Source: Hyphomonas sp.
Lineage (GTDB): Bacteria > Pseudomonadota > Alphaproteobacteria > Caulobacterales > Hyphomonadaceae
Assembly (NCBI GenBank): GCA_020638455.1
Contig: JACKIK010000001.1
Coordinates: forward strand, 806,001-870,000
DNA: 64,000 bases
Direction: 5' to 3'
Shown here piece after piece: positions 19,445 to 28,914 of the stretch. A model generated the notes under the pieces. That model was given only the letters and a program-made list of their open reading frames with translations, was not told the origin of the DNA and did no database searches. The number at the start of each line of letters is the position of its first letter. Position 1 is the first letter of the stretch. A program made the translations under genes and the position numbers.

Positions 19445-20272
19445 CTAGAGCGAAAACCTGCCCTCGATCACCGTCACGGCCCGGCCGATCAGCTTCACGC
19501 GCGCGCCTTCGAGCTGTGTATCGACAAAGGCGCCGCGCCCCGGAAAGGCCTGATAACAGCGCAACTCATTCTTGCCGAACCGCTCGCTCATCACCCGGGC
19601 GAGCATGGTGTGCCAGCTGCCCGTGGCCGGGTCTTCGTCAATGCCGCTGCCCGGCGCGAAGAAACGGCTGGTGACATCCACGCCCTCCCCGCCCGCGGCG
19701 AAGCAGCCGAAATTGCCCCGGTCCCAGCCTTCGCCCGGCACGCCGAGATCCTTCAGCGCCTTGAGGTCGGGCTTCAGCGCCTTCACCTCGTCCGGCGTCT
19801 CGAACCGGGCGGCATAGAACATGCCGCCCCAGGCCTGAACCGGCCGGGCACCCAGCGCCGCGGCCACATCGTCCGTCACCGGAATTTCGGTGACCTGCCC
19901 GCACGGGAAATCCATTTCCAGACGCCCGTCCGCCAGCTTGCGCACGACCAGCCGGCCGGATTTCACCGTGTCGAAATGGATCGCCTCGCCGGCAAAGCCC
20001 AGCTCGTTGAACAGGACATGCGCGCTGCCCAGCGTCGCGTGCCCGCACAGCGGCACTTCCACCGCCGGCGTGAACCAGCGGAGGTTCCAGCTGTCCTCGC
20101 CGGTGCGCACGATATAGGCCGTCTCGGCGACATTGTTCTCCGCCGCAATCGCCTGCAGCGTCTCGTCGGACAGGAAGTCATCCAGCGGCATCACGCAGGC
20201 CTGATTGCCCTCGAACGGCTTCGAGGCAAAGGCGTCGACCTGGTAGAAGGGAAGTTTCGGCATCGGACTCAC
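19445..20272 (-). CDS. PhzF family isomerase/epimerase
   Basis: A 275-residue protein of the PhzF/diaminopimelate-epimerase fold. The N-terminus YQVDAFASKPFEGNQACVMPL and NNVAETAYIV (with the likely catalytic Glu) are family signatures, as are LCGHATLGSAHVLF and DEDPATGSWHTML. The reaction for non-phenazine members is generally unknown. No phenazine genes are nearby, so a phenazine role is not supported. Confidence 0.92.
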   Translation of the reverse strand: MSPMPKLPFYQVDAFASKPFEGNQACVMPLDDFLSDETLQAIAAENNVAETAYIVRTGEDSWNLRWFTPAVEVPLCGHATLGSAHVLFNELGFAGEAIHFDTVKSGRLVVRKLADGRLEMDFPCGQVTEIPVTDDVAAALGARPVQAWGGMFYAARFETPDEVKALKPDLKALKDLGVPGEGWDRGNFGCFAAGGEGVDVTSRFFAPGSGIDEDPATGSWHTMLARVMSERFGKNELRCYQAFPGRGAFVDTQLEGARVKLIGRAVTVIEGRFSL

Positions 20273-20344
20273 ATCATCACTTGGCGGAGCAGGTTTCTAT
20301 GCCGACGGCCCGGCGGGGGCAAACCACTCTTTCTAAGCGGCGGT

Positions 20345-21034
20345 TTAGCTGCGCTGCGTCCAGCCTGCGAGCGCGGCCGGATCGGGACAGAGCGCCAGCC
20401 ACGCCGCCGCCTCGCTCCGCCGGCAGACGCCCGGAAAGTCTCCCGACCTGCCGAGCAGGTCGAGAATGACCTGGAAATGCAGGTGTGGCGCCCAGCCGCC
20501 ATTGACCGCGTTGGTGCCGATCTCCCCGATCGCCTCGCCGGCCCCGACCGCCGCGCCAGGCTTCAGGCCGGCGAGGCTCTCCGGCGCGAGGTGCCCGTAC
20601 AGGGAATAGAAGACGAGGTCCCGCTCCGGCGCATGCCGCAGGATGATCGTCGGTCCGTAGTCCTTGTCCGCATCATTGCGCTGGAAACTGTGTACCTCGC
20701 CCGCAAGTGGGCAGTGCACCGGCGTTCCGGGCGCTGCAAACACGTCGAGCCCCAGATGCACGGTTCGCGGCTCCTCGCCCGGCTGGCGGAAGGCCGGCGT
20801 GTCGTAGATCGAACGGTCCTCGCCATAACCGCCGGCCTGCACCGCGCCGCCTTCCGGCACCCAGTCGATCGGCAGGCCGTCCCAGCCCCGCGCCGCAAGT
20901 CCCTGCCCGTCGAGCGCCAGATGCGCTGCACCCGGCAGGCCGGGAACGACCGGCACCGGCGGCGGCACGGATTGCGCGAGCCAGTCATCATAGCGCGCCC
21001 GGAGGATATGGAGGCGGGCAGGATCGGGCGTCAT
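20345..21034 (-). CDS. M23 family metallopeptidase-like protein
   Basis: A 229-residue protein with a LytM/M23 domain: HLGLDVFAAPGTPV (HxxxD zinc ligands) about mid-protein and HLHFQVILDL (HxH) near residue 178. The family hydrolyses peptidoglycan cross-links or glycylglycine bonds. No signal peptide is evident at the chosen start, which is odd for a cell-wall hydrolase and may mean a cytoplasmic or different role. The start at 21034 overlaps the thiD stop by 4 bp (ATGA), so it belongs to the transaldolase-thiD-M23 run. Confidence 0.85.
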   Translation of the reverse strand: MTPDPARLHILRARYDDWLAQSVPPPVPVVPGLPGAAHLALDGQGLAARGWDGLPIDWVPEGGAVQAGGYGEDRSIYDTPAFRQPGEEPRTVHLGLDVFAAPGTPVHCPLAGEVHSFQRNDADKDYGPTIILRHAPERDLVFYSLYGHLAPESLAGLKPGAAVGAGEAIGEIGTNAVNGGWAPHLHFQVILDLLGRSGDFPGVCRRSEAAAWLALCPDPAALAGWTQRS

Positions 21035-21852
21035 GTCCCGTCCCGGTCCAGACGCCAGCCATGGTCCACCGGCCCATGGCCGTGGCCGAAGCCCTTGGCA
21101 TGGCGGATCGCGCCCATCAGGTAATCGCGCCCCTGCTCCACCGCCTCCGGCACGCTCGCGCCCTGCGCCAGCAACGCCGCAATCGCCGAGGCCAGCGTGC
21201 AGCCGGTTCCGTGTGTGGAATTCGTATCGATGCGTGGACTCTCGAAGATCCATTCCCCGGTCGTGGTCTGCAGCACGTCGGTGACGACCTTGCCGCCGAG
21301 ATGCCCGCCCTTCACCAGCGCCCCGTGCGCACCGAGCTCCAGCAGCTGCTCGGCCGCCCGGCGCTGGCCGTCGACCGTCTCGACCGCCTTGCCGGTCAGC
21401 ACTTCGGCCTCCGGCGCGTTCGGCGTCACCAGCCGCGCATGTGGCACGAGTTCGGAGCGGATCGCATCGACGGCCTTCGCATCGACCAGCCGGTCACCCG
21501 AGGTCGCGACCATGACCGGGTCGATCACCCGCGGAACCATCCGGGCGCTTTCGGCAAGGCACTCGGCCACCGCCTCGACCAGCGGGGCCGACCCCAGCAT
21601 GCCGGTCTTGATCACATCCGCCCCGATATCGGCGAGCGTCACGCGCATCTGGCCGATCAAGGCTTCCAGCGGCACCGGCCAGACGCCGTGCACGCCCCTG
21701 GTGTCCTGCACGGTGATCGCGGTCACGGCCGTCATGGCGTAGCCACCCAGCATGGTGACCGTCTTGGTGTCGGCCTGGATCCCTGCGCCACCGCCGGAAT
21801 CGGACCCGGCAATGATGAGTACTCTGCCCTTCGGGCCGTCGGCCTCCGCCAT
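21031..21852 (-). CDS. thiD: Hydroxymethylpyrimidine/phosphomethylpyrimidine kinase
   Basis: A 273-residue ribokinase-fold enzyme that phosphorylates HMP and HMP-phosphate for thiamine synthesis. Signatures are VLIIAGSDSGGGAGIQAD near the N-terminus, VIKTGMLG, and NSTHGTGCTLASAIAA with the anion-hole/catalytic region. The start MAEADGPKG at 21852 lies 4 bp after the transaldolase stop. No other thiamine genes are in the window. Confidence 0.95.
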   Translation of the reverse strand: MAEADGPKGRVLIIAGSDSGGGAGIQADTKTVTMLGGYAMTAVTAITVQDTRGVHGVWPVPLEALIGQMRVTLADIGADVIKTGMLGSAPLVEAVAECLAESARMVPRVIDPVMVATSGDRLVDAKAVDAIRSELVPHARLVTPNAPEAEVLTGKAVETVDGQRRAAEQLLELGAHGALVKGGHLGGKVVTDVLQTTTGEWIFESPRIDTNSTHGTGCTLASAIAALLAQGASVPEAVEQGRDYLMGAIRHAKGFGHGHGPVDHGWRLDRDGT

Positions 21853-21856
21853 GCGA

Positions 21857-22507
21857 TCAGACCTTGATGCCGGCTTTCTTGGCATCGGCAAGGAAGGTCT
21901 CAAGGCCCTTGTCGGTCAGCGGATGGCTGACCAGCGCCTTGATCACGTTCGGCGGCATGGTCGCAACATCCGCCCCCGCGAGGGCCGACTCCTTCACATG
22001 ATTGGGTGAGCGGATCGAGGCAGCCAGGATCTCGGTGTCGAACAGGTAGTTGTCGTAGATCTGGCGGATGTCCGAGATCAGTTCCATGCCATCCAGGTTG
22101 ATATCGTCCAGCCGGCCGATGAAGGGCGAAATGAAGGTCGCCCCGGCCTTGGCCGCCAGCAGTGCCTGATTGGCGGAGAAGCACAGCGTCACGTTCACCA
22201 TCGTGCCTTCGCCGGTCAGCGTCTTGCACGCCTTCAGCCCGTCCCACGTCAAGGGCAGTTTCACGGCAACGTTTTCGGCGATCCCGGCAAGCTTCCGCCC
22301 CTCGGCAATCATGCCGTCATAGTCGGTGGCGACGACTTCGGCGCTGACCGGGCCGTCGACGAGGCCGCAGATTTCCTTGATCACGTCCGTGAAAGGCCGG
22401 CCGGCCTTGGCCACGAGGGACGGATTGGTGGTCACACCGTCGATCAGGCCGGTGGCGGCCAGTTCGGCGATGTCATCCGTGTTAGCGGTATCAACAAAAA
22501 ATTTCAT
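21857..22507 (-). CDS. tal: Small transaldolase (TalC / fructose-6-phosphate aldolase type)
   Basis: A 216-residue TIM-barrel enzyme, as in the short bacterial transaldolase/FSA subfamily. MKFFVDTANTDDI at the start, GVTTNPSLVAKAG, the Schiff-base Lys in NVAVKLPLTWDG, and FISPFIGRLDD are diagnostic. Short members are usually annotated as transaldolases; fructose-6-phosphate aldolase activity cannot be excluded. It fits with rpe elsewhere in the window in the non-oxidative pentose phosphate pathway. Confidence 0.93.
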   Translation of the reverse strand: MKFFVDTANTDDIAELAATGLIDGVTTNPSLVAKAGRPFTDVIKEICGLVDGPVSAEVVATDYDGMIAEGRKLAGIAENVAVKLPLTWDGLKACKTLTGEGTMVNVTLCFSANQALLAAKAGATFISPFIGRLDDINLDGMELISDIRQIYDNYLFDTEILAASIRSPNHVKESALAGADVATMPPNVIKALVSHPLTDKGLETFLADAKKAGIKV

Positions 22508-22534
22508 CGTTCAGGTCCTTACAGAATCCCCGGA

Positions 22535-23845
22535 TCAAACGGAAGGGCGGCCGATAGACGTGTAGGCGAAGCCTTTCGCGGCCATGTCTTCCGGACTGTA
22601 GATGTTACGCAGGTCGACGACAACATTGCCCTTGAGGGCCGCCTTGATGCGGTCGAGATCCAGTGCGCGGAACTGGTCCCACTCGGTGACGATCACCAGG
22701 GCGTCGGCGCCGGCAGCGGCATCATAGGCATTGCTGGCAAATTCAATGTCGTTCAGCAGGTGCGACGCCTCGGTCATGGCCTCGGGATCGAAGGCGCGGA
22801 CTTTCGCTCCTGCTGCCTGCAGGGCCGGCAGGATGTCGAGGCTCGGCGCATCGCGCATGTCATCGGTGTTCTGCTTGAAGGCAAGGCCGAGCACGCCGAT
22901 GGTCTTGCCCTTCACGTCGCCGCCCATTGCGTCGATCACCTTGGTCGCCATCGCCTTCTTGCGGGCGGCGTTCACTTCCACCACCGTGTCGACGATGCGC
23001 ACCGGGCTGCCATAATCATTGGCGGTCTTGGTCAGCGCCAGCGTGTCCTTCGGGAAGCAGGAGCCGCCATAACCGGGCCCGGCATTGAGGAATTTCGAGC
23101 CGATGCGGCCGTCGAGGCCGATGCCGCGCGAGACTTCCTGCACGTTCGCACCGACCTTTTCGCAAAGATCCGCCATCTCGTTGATGAAGGTGATCTTCAC
23201 GGCGAGGAAGGCGTTGGCGGCGTACTTGATCAGCTCGGACGTGCGGCGCGAGGTGAACAGGATCGGCGTCTCGTTGAGGAACAGCGGCCGGTAGAGCTCG
23301 CGCATCACGTGCCGGGCGCGCTCGTCATCGGTGCCGACCACGACACGGTCCGGGATCTTGAAGTCCTTGATCGCCGCGCCCTCGCGCAGGAATTCCGGGT
23401 TCGACACGACGGCAAAGTCGCCGTCCGGGCGCGCCTTGCGGATGATCTCCTCCACCTCGTCGCCGGTGCCGACCGGCACGGTGGACTTGGTGACCACGAC
23501 GGTGAACCCGTCCATCAGCTCGGCAATCTCCTTCGCCGCGCCATAGACATAGGAAAGGTCGGCATGGCCATCGCCGCGCCGGGAGGGCGTGCCCACGGCG
23601 ATGAACACGGCATCCGCCTCGCGGATCGCCTCGGCCGGATCCGTGGTGAAGAACAGGCGCTCATCCTTCACGTTCTTGGCGACGAGATTGTCGAGGCCCG
23701 GCTCGTAGATCGGCATGACGCCGCTCTTCAGCTTCTCGATCTTGGTCACGTCCTTGTCGACACAGGTCACGACATGGCCGAAATCGGCAAAACAAGCACC
23801 AGACACCAGGCCGACATAGCCCGTACCGATAACTGCGACACGCAT
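22535..23845 (-). CDS. ugd: UDP-glucose 6-dehydrogenase
   Basis: A 436-residue NAD-dependent enzyme that oxidises UDP-glucose to UDP-glucuronate for surface polysaccharides. The N-terminal Rossmann motif is VAVIGTGYVGLVSGACFADFG; the catalytic cysteine is in GPGYGGSCFPKDT; the C-terminal domain has LGLAFKQNTDDMRDAPS. The length is typical. It is 27 bp upstream of tal on the same strand and close to a phosphoglucomutase/phosphomannomutase gene, which would supply its glucose-1-phosphate route. Confidence 0.96.
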   Translation of the reverse strand: MRVAVIGTGYVGLVSGACFADFGHVVTCVDKDVTKIEKLKSGVMPIYEPGLDNLVAKNVKDERLFFTTDPAEAIREADAVFIAVGTPSRRGDGHADLSYVYGAAKEIAELMDGFTVVVTKSTVPVGTGDEVEEIIRKARPDGDFAVVSNPEFLREGAAIKDFKIPDRVVVGTDDERARHVMRELYRPLFLNETPILFTSRRTSELIKYAANAFLAVKITFINEMADLCEKVGANVQEVSRGIGLDGRIGSKFLNAGPGYGGSCFPKDTLALTKTANDYGSPVRIVDTVVEVNAARKKAMATKVIDAMGGDVKGKTIGVLGLAFKQNTDDMRDAPSLDILPALQAAGAKVRAFDPEAMTEASHLLNDIEFASNAYDAAAGADALVIVTEWDQFRALDLDRIKAALKGNVVVDLRNIYSPEDMAAKGFAYTSIGRPSV

Positions 23846-24015
23846 GGAAAGTCCTCAGGACAGAAGGGTCAGAATCTCGGCGGAGGGGTGCGATTTTTGG
23901 GCCGCGAGGTCAAGGGGTCAGGATTGCGCTGCTGAGTTTGATTCCGCATTGACTCCCCGTCGCCGCACAGGCAGGATCAAAACGTGAACACGCCAAGGGC
24001 ACGCTGGAGGGACGC

Positions 24016-24651
24016 ATGGCAGACCTGACTTTCTATACCAACCCGATGTCGCGCGGGCGCATCGTCCGCTGGATGCTGGAGGAGACGGGCGCGGACTATG
24101 ACACGGTCTTCGTGCGGTACGGGCCCGGCATGCAGACGGCCGACTACAAGGCCATCAATCCGATGATGAAGGTGCCGGCCATCGTCCACAAGGGCAAGAC
24201 GGTCACCGAGTGCGCCGCCATCTGCGCCTACCTGGCGGACGCCTTCCCGGAAGCGGGCCTTGCCCCGACGCCCGACGAGCGGGCGGACTATTACCGCTGG
24301 ATGTTCTTTGCCGCGGGGCCGTGGGAGCAGGCAAGCACGAACAAGTCGATGGGCTTCGAGGTTCCGCCCGACAAGAGCGGCATGGCCGGCTATGGCGATT
24401 TCGACCGCACACTGAGTACGCTTGTGGGTGCCGTGACGGCGCACCCCTATGTCTGCGGCGAGCGGTTCAATGCGGCCGACGTCTATGTCGGCTCACATAT
24501 CGCCTGGGGCATGCAGTTCGGCTCGATCCCGCCGACGCCGGCATTGCAGGAATATGTCGGCCGCCTGATGGCCCGCCCCGCCTACACGCGCGGGACGGAG
24601 AAGGACGATGCCGCCATCGCGGAGTACGGACCGCCCATGCCGGCCGGCTGA
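24016..24651 (+). CDS. Glutathione S-transferase family protein
   Basis: A 211-residue cytosolic GST with an N-terminal thioredoxin fold (FYTNPMSRGRIVRWMLEETG; KVPAIVHKGKTVTECAAICAYLA) and a helical C-terminal domain (about 85-211) containing ERFNAADVYVGSHI. The substrate is not predictable. It ends directly against the stop of the convergent phosphomutase gene (TGATCA at 24649-24654). Confidence 0.93.
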   Translation: MADLTFYTNPMSRGRIVRWMLEETGADYDTVFVRYGPGMQTADYKAINPMMKVPAIVHKGKTVTECAAICAYLADAFPEAGLAPTPDERADYYRWMFFAAGPWEQASTNKSMGFEVPPDKSGMAGYGDFDRTLSTLVGAVTAHPYVCGERFNAADVYVGSHIAWGMQFGSIPPTPALQEYVGRLMARPAYTRGTEKDDAAIAEYGPPMPAG

Positions 24652-26169
24652 TCAGATTTCCTGGTTGTAGGCGCCGACTTCCTTGTGCTTGCCAAGGCGC
24701 GGCTTCACTTCCTTGTGGAAGAGATCCTTCATGTCGGCTTCGCTGGCCATGGATTCGACCACGACGACCAGTTCCGGCTTGTTGGATGAGGCGCGCACCA
24801 GCACCCAGGAGCCGTCTTCCAGCGTGACGCGTGCACCGTTGACGGTGTTCACGTCGATCACCTTGCGGCCGAGAATCTCGGTGCCGTTGAGGCCTTCATA
24901 TTCCGAGACCATCTTGTCGACGATGCCATACTTGGTTTCGTCGTCGCAGTGGGGCGACATGGTCAGCGACGTGTAGGCAACACCCAGCTCGCCCTTGAGG
25001 TCGGCCATCGTCTTGTCCGGGTTGCGGTCCAGCATCTGCAGCACGGCCTTGGCGGCAGTCAGGCCGCAGTCATAGCCGAGCCCGATCGGCGGGCGGAAGA
25101 AGAAGTGACCCGACTTCTCGAAGCCCGCAAGGGCGCCCAGCTCCGTCGTGCGGCGCTTGATGTAAGAGTGGCCGGTCTTGAAATAGTCGACCGTCGCGCC
25201 GTTCGCTTTCAGCACCGGATCGGTCTTGTAGAGGCCGGTCGATTTCACATCGACGACGAATTTCGCATTCGGATATTGGGCAGACAGGTCGCGCGCCAGC
25301 ATCAGGCCGATCTTGTCGGCGAAGATTTCCTCGCCCGTATTGTCCACCACGCCGCAGCGGTCGCCGTCGCCGTCGAAGCCGAGCGCGACATCGGCGCCAT
25401 GCTCTTTCACCGCTGCTGCCATGGCATGCAGCATTTCGGAATCTTCAGGGTTCGGATTGTATTTCGGGAAGGTCATGTCGAGATTGCAGTCCATCTCGAT
25501 GACTTCGGCGCCCATGGCGCGAAGGCAATCGCCCGCAAAGGCGCCGGCCGTGCCGTTGCCGCAGGCCGCGATCACGCGCAGCGGGCGCGACAGCTTCACG
25601 CCGTCGGCGATCGAGGCGATGTATTTCTCACGGATACCATCGACGCGGTAATGCTTGCCGCCGGCGCGCTCGACAAAGGCGCCGCCCATGACGATGTCCT
25701 TGAGACGGCCCATTTCCTCCGGCCCGAAGGTCAGCGGCTTGTTGGCGCCCATCTTCACGCCGGTCCAGCCGTTCTCGTTATGGCTGGCCGTCACCATGGC
25801 GCAGCATGGCGCATCCAGTTCGAACTGGCTCCAGTAGACCATGGGAGACAACGCAAGGCCGACATCCATGACTTCGCAGCCGCCTGCCGTCAGGCCGAGG
25901 ATCAGTGCGTTCTTGATGGGCTGGCTGATCGAACGGAAATCGTGGCCGGTCACCACTTTCGGCTCGACGCCCAGTTCGTGGAACAGGGTCGCCATGCCGA
26001 GCCCAAGCGCCTGCACGCCGGTCAGGTTCAGCTCCGGCGCCTTCTCCTTGCCGATCCCATTGAACCACCAACGGGCATCATATTCGCGAAAGCCGGTCGG
26101 CTTCACCAGCGGCAGGACTTCGAACTCGAACGTGTTGGGAGCAATATCGGCGAGGGGTTTGGGCATCAT
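24652..26169 (-). CDS. Phosphomannomutase/phosphoglucomutase
   Basis: A 505-residue alpha-D-phosphohexomutase. The phosphoserine loop VTASHNENGWTGVKMG, the Mg-binding GFDGDGDRCGVVD and the C-terminal phosphate-binding ASSNKPELVVVVES are visible. Such enzymes convert mannose-6-P or glucose-6-P to the 1-phosphates for sugar nucleotides; specificity is not resolved. The first of two adjacent ATGs was taken, with GGAG upstream. Confidence 0.93.
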   Translation of the reverse strand: MMPKPLADIAPNTFEFEVLPLVKPTGFREYDARWWFNGIGKEKAPELNLTGVQALGLGMATLFHELGVEPKVVTGHDFRSISQPIKNALILGLTAGGCEVMDVGLALSPMVYWSQFELDAPCCAMVTASHNENGWTGVKMGANKPLTFGPEEMGRLKDIVMGGAFVERAGGKHYRVDGIREKYIASIADGVKLSRPLRVIAACGNGTAGAFAGDCLRAMGAEVIEMDCNLDMTFPKYNPNPEDSEMLHAMAAAVKEHGADVALGFDGDGDRCGVVDNTGEEIFADKIGLMLARDLSAQYPNAKFVVDVKSTGLYKTDPVLKANGATVDYFKTGHSYIKRRTTELGALAGFEKSGHFFFRPPIGLGYDCGLTAAKAVLQMLDRNPDKTMADLKGELGVAYTSLTMSPHCDDETKYGIVDKMVSEYEGLNGTEILGRKVIDVNTVNGARVTLEDGSWVLVRASSNKPELVVVVESMASEADMKDLFHKEVKPRLGKHKEVGAYNQEI

Positions 26170-26258
26170 GTCGGGATCTCCGGCGTATCGTGGGCGTCTT
26201 GAACACCTTTAGGGCAGGCGAGGCAACCGGATGCAGGTTTCGCACCAGACGGCAATCG

Positions 26259-26978
26259 TTAACGGTTTCGCCGGTGCGCGTCGAAGAAAGCGGCGATCCA
26301 GCCCGCGAGCCGGGCATGATCGTCCGGCCCCTGAAGCGAAGCGATGGCCGATGCCGCCAGCGCCTCGCCGAGCTTTGGCTGCAATGCCTCATACAGTGCG
26401 GCCGAAAATCCGTCGCCGAACTCCGGATGGCACTGGAAGCTGAGCGCCGGCGCGTCCGGATAGTACAGCGCGGCATACGGCGTGAAATCGGACGCCGCGA
26501 CAATCTGTGCCCCCGGTGGGAGTTCGACCACCTGGTCCTGGTGGCTGGCCGTCGCCGACACACTGGCCGGACAGCCCTCGTCAATGAATGGCGGGCAAGA
26601 CACAATGCGGTAGGTATGCCGCCCGGCGCCCCAGCCCCTGTCCGATTTGACCACCTTGCCACCCAGCGCCTCGGCCAGGATCTGGTGGCCGAAACAGATG
26701 CCGGCCTGCGGCACAGCCGCAGCCGCCGCGGCGCGGATGAAGTCTTCCAGCGGGCCAATCCACGGCTCGTCATCGTAGACGCCGGAGGCCGAGCCCGTGA
26801 ACATGATCCCGTCGAGCGAGCCGGGCTCCGGCAACGCTTCACCCTTCACGACAGAAACTGTCTCGAAGGTGTATGTGCCGGCGCCCGACATGATGTGGCG
26901 GAACATGGCGGGATAGTCCCCGAACCGGTCCCGGATCGCCGGGTGCACGAGGCCCGTCTCGATGATGGTGAGTTTCAT
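26259..26978 (-). CDS. Class I glutamine amidotransferase-like protein
   Basis: A 239-residue GATase1 domain. The nucleophile elbow is AGICFGHQILAEALGG, and the catalytic His/Glu pair is in LSFQCHPEFGDGF. It resembles stand-alone GMP-synthase-like amidotransferases, which often hydrolyse gamma-glutamyl compounds. The true substrate is unknown. It follows the ABC exporter gene by 5 bp, so co-transcription is likely. Confidence 0.9.
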   Translation of the reverse strand: MKLTIIETGLVHPAIRDRFGDYPAMFRHIMSGAGTYTFETVSVVKGEALPEPGSLDGIMFTGSASGVYDDEPWIGPLEDFIRAAAAAAVPQAGICFGHQILAEALGGKVVKSDRGWGAGRHTYRIVSCPPFIDEGCPASVSATASHQDQVVELPPGAQIVAASDFTPYAALYYPDAPALSFQCHPEFGDGFSAALYEALQPKLGEALAASAIASLQGPDDHARLAGWIAAFFDAHRRNR

Positions 26979-26983
26979 GCCGC

Positions 26984-28843
26984 CTACTCCGCCGCCACTT
27001 CGCCGCCGGCTTCATCCGGCTCGACGAGGAAGCCGCCAGACTGCCGCGCCCAGAGCTCGGAATAAAGTCCGCCACCAGCCACAAGGTCCGCATGCGTCCC
27101 CTGCTCCACGATCCGGCCATGGTCGAGCACGATCAGCCGGTCCATGGCGGCAATCGTCGACAGCCGGTGGGCGATCGCGATCACGGTCTTACCCTCCATC
27201 AGCTCGAACAGCTTCTCCTGGATCACCGCCTCGACCTCGGAATCGAGGGCCGACGTCGCCTCGTCGAGAATCAGGACCGGGGCATCCTTCAGGAAGATGC
27301 GCGCAATAGCGATCCGCTGGCGCTGGCCGCCCGACAGTTTCACCCCGCGCTCGCCGACATGCGCATCGAAACCGCGCCGACCTTTCGAATCCTCAAGATC
27401 CCGGATGAAATCCATTGCGGCAGCCTTGTCGGCGGCCGCAGCAATCTCCGCATCGCTCGCGCCCGGCCGGCCATAGGCAATGTTCTCGCGGATCGAGCGG
27501 TGAAGCAGGGATGTATCCTGTGTCACCACACCGATCTGTGCCCGGAGGGAATCCTGCGTGACCTTCGAAATGTCGTGCCCGTCGAGCAGGAGGGCACCGC
27601 CTTCCGCATCGTAGAAACGCAGCAGCAGATTGGTCAGCGTGGTCTTGCCGGCACCGGACCGTCCGACGAGGCCGATTTTCTCTCCCGGACGGATCGACAG
27701 GGACAGGTCCCCGATCACGCCGCCGCCCTTGCCATAATGGAAAGTGACATGACGGAACTCGATCGCCCCCGCCCCGCGCGGCAATTCCTCCGCACCCGGC
27801 ACATCCTTCACGGCCACGGGGCGGCCGAGCATTTCCATGCCGTCGAACACCACGCCAACATTCTCGAACAGACCGGCGACTTCCCACATGATCCATTGCG
27901 ACATGGACTTGATGCGGAGGGCGAGACCGACCGCGGCCGCCACGGCACCCGCACCGATCAGATTGCCCATCCAGAGATAAATGCCGATTGCCGCAATCAG
28001 GAAAACCAACAGCGAATTGTTCAGGTAGACGATGAAGTTGAAACCCGTCACCATCCGCATCTGACGGTACACCGTGCCAAGAAAGCCCTCCATGCTGTCG
28101 CGTGCATAGGCTTCTTCATGCCCGGCATGGGCGAACAGTTTCACGGTCTGGATATTGGTATAGCTGTCGACGATGCGCCCGGTCATCGCGGACCGGGCAT
28201 CGGCCTGCGCTTCGGCCACCTTGCCGAGCCGCGGCACGAACCACCACATCACACAGCAATAAATGCCGGCCCACAGCAGCAGCGGCAGCATCAGGCGCGG
28301 ATCTGCCGCCGCCACCAGCGTCAGGGCCGAAAAGAAGTAGACGATCACGAAGACGAAGACGTCGAGGATCTTCATCACGGTCTCGCGCACGGCGAGCGAG
28401 GTCTGCATCACCTTGGTCGCGACCCGGCCCGCGAACTCGTTACCGAAGAAATTCATCGACTGGCCCAGCATCTGCCGGTGCATGCGCCAGCGGGCGCTCA
28501 TCGGCACATTGCCCATCAGGCCCTGATAGACGATCAGTCCGTGGATCAGCGTCGCCAGCGGCATGCCGACCAGCAGCACGCTCGCCATCAGGGCAAGGCG
28601 CCCGCCCTCGCGCTGGACGAAGCCTTCCCGGTCGGCCGCGGCCAGCCAGTCAACGATGCCGCCGAGGAAACCGAACAGAGCGACTTCGCCCACGGCAATG
28701 ATGGCCGTCAGCGCGGACGTGACGACGAGCCACGGCACGGCATCGCGCACATAATACCAGACGAAGGGCCAGAAGCCCTTCGGCGGCCCCTCCAGACGCG
28801 TTTCCGGAAATGGGGCAATGCGGCGTTCGAAAAAGCGGAACAT
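26984..28843 (-). CDS. ABC transporter, fused permease and ATPase (MsbA/exporter type)
   Basis: A 619-residue half-transporter. The N-terminal domain (about 1-330) has six membrane segments, and the C-terminal ATPase has Walker A GLVGRSGAGKTTL, signature LSGGQRQRIAIAR, Walker B VLILDEATSALD and the H-loop IAHRLSTIA. It should work as a homodimer exporter; the cargo (lipid, peptide or drug) is not evident. It is encoded just upstream of the amidotransferase gene. Confidence 0.94.
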   Translation of the reverse strand: MFRFFERRIAPFPETRLEGPPKGFWPFVWYYVRDAVPWLVVTSALTAIIAVGEVALFGFLGGIVDWLAAADREGFVQREGGRLALMASVLLVGMPLATLIHGLIVYQGLMGNVPMSARWRMHRQMLGQSMNFFGNEFAGRVATKVMQTSLAVRETVMKILDVFVFVIVYFFSALTLVAAADPRLMLPLLLWAGIYCCVMWWFVPRLGKVAEAQADARSAMTGRIVDSYTNIQTVKLFAHAGHEEAYARDSMEGFLGTVYRQMRMVTGFNFIVYLNNSLLVFLIAAIGIYLWMGNLIGAGAVAAAVGLALRIKSMSQWIMWEVAGLFENVGVVFDGMEMLGRPVAVKDVPGAEELPRGAGAIEFRHVTFHYGKGGGVIGDLSLSIRPGEKIGLVGRSGAGKTTLTNLLLRFYDAEGGALLLDGHDISKVTQDSLRAQIGVVTQDTSLLHRSIRENIAYGRPGASDAEIAAAADKAAAMDFIRDLEDSKGRRGFDAHVGERGVKLSGGQRQRIAIARIFLKDAPVLILDEATSALDSEVEAVIQEKLFELMEGKTVIAIAHRLSTIAAMDRLIVLDHGRIVEQGTHADLVAGGGLYSELWARQSGGFLVEPDEAGGEVAAE

Positions 28844-28914
28844 GGCCAGCCCATGTGGCGCGCCTGCCCGCGCCGCACAAGCCTGCGCGGTCGTTTTTCC
28901 CTGGCGGGCGCGGC

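Noticed and set aside
18883..21124. A 710-codon plus-strand open frame from 18992 to 21124
   Set aside because: It crosses the inverted repeat and runs antisense to the phzF-like and M23 genes; it has no domain signature.
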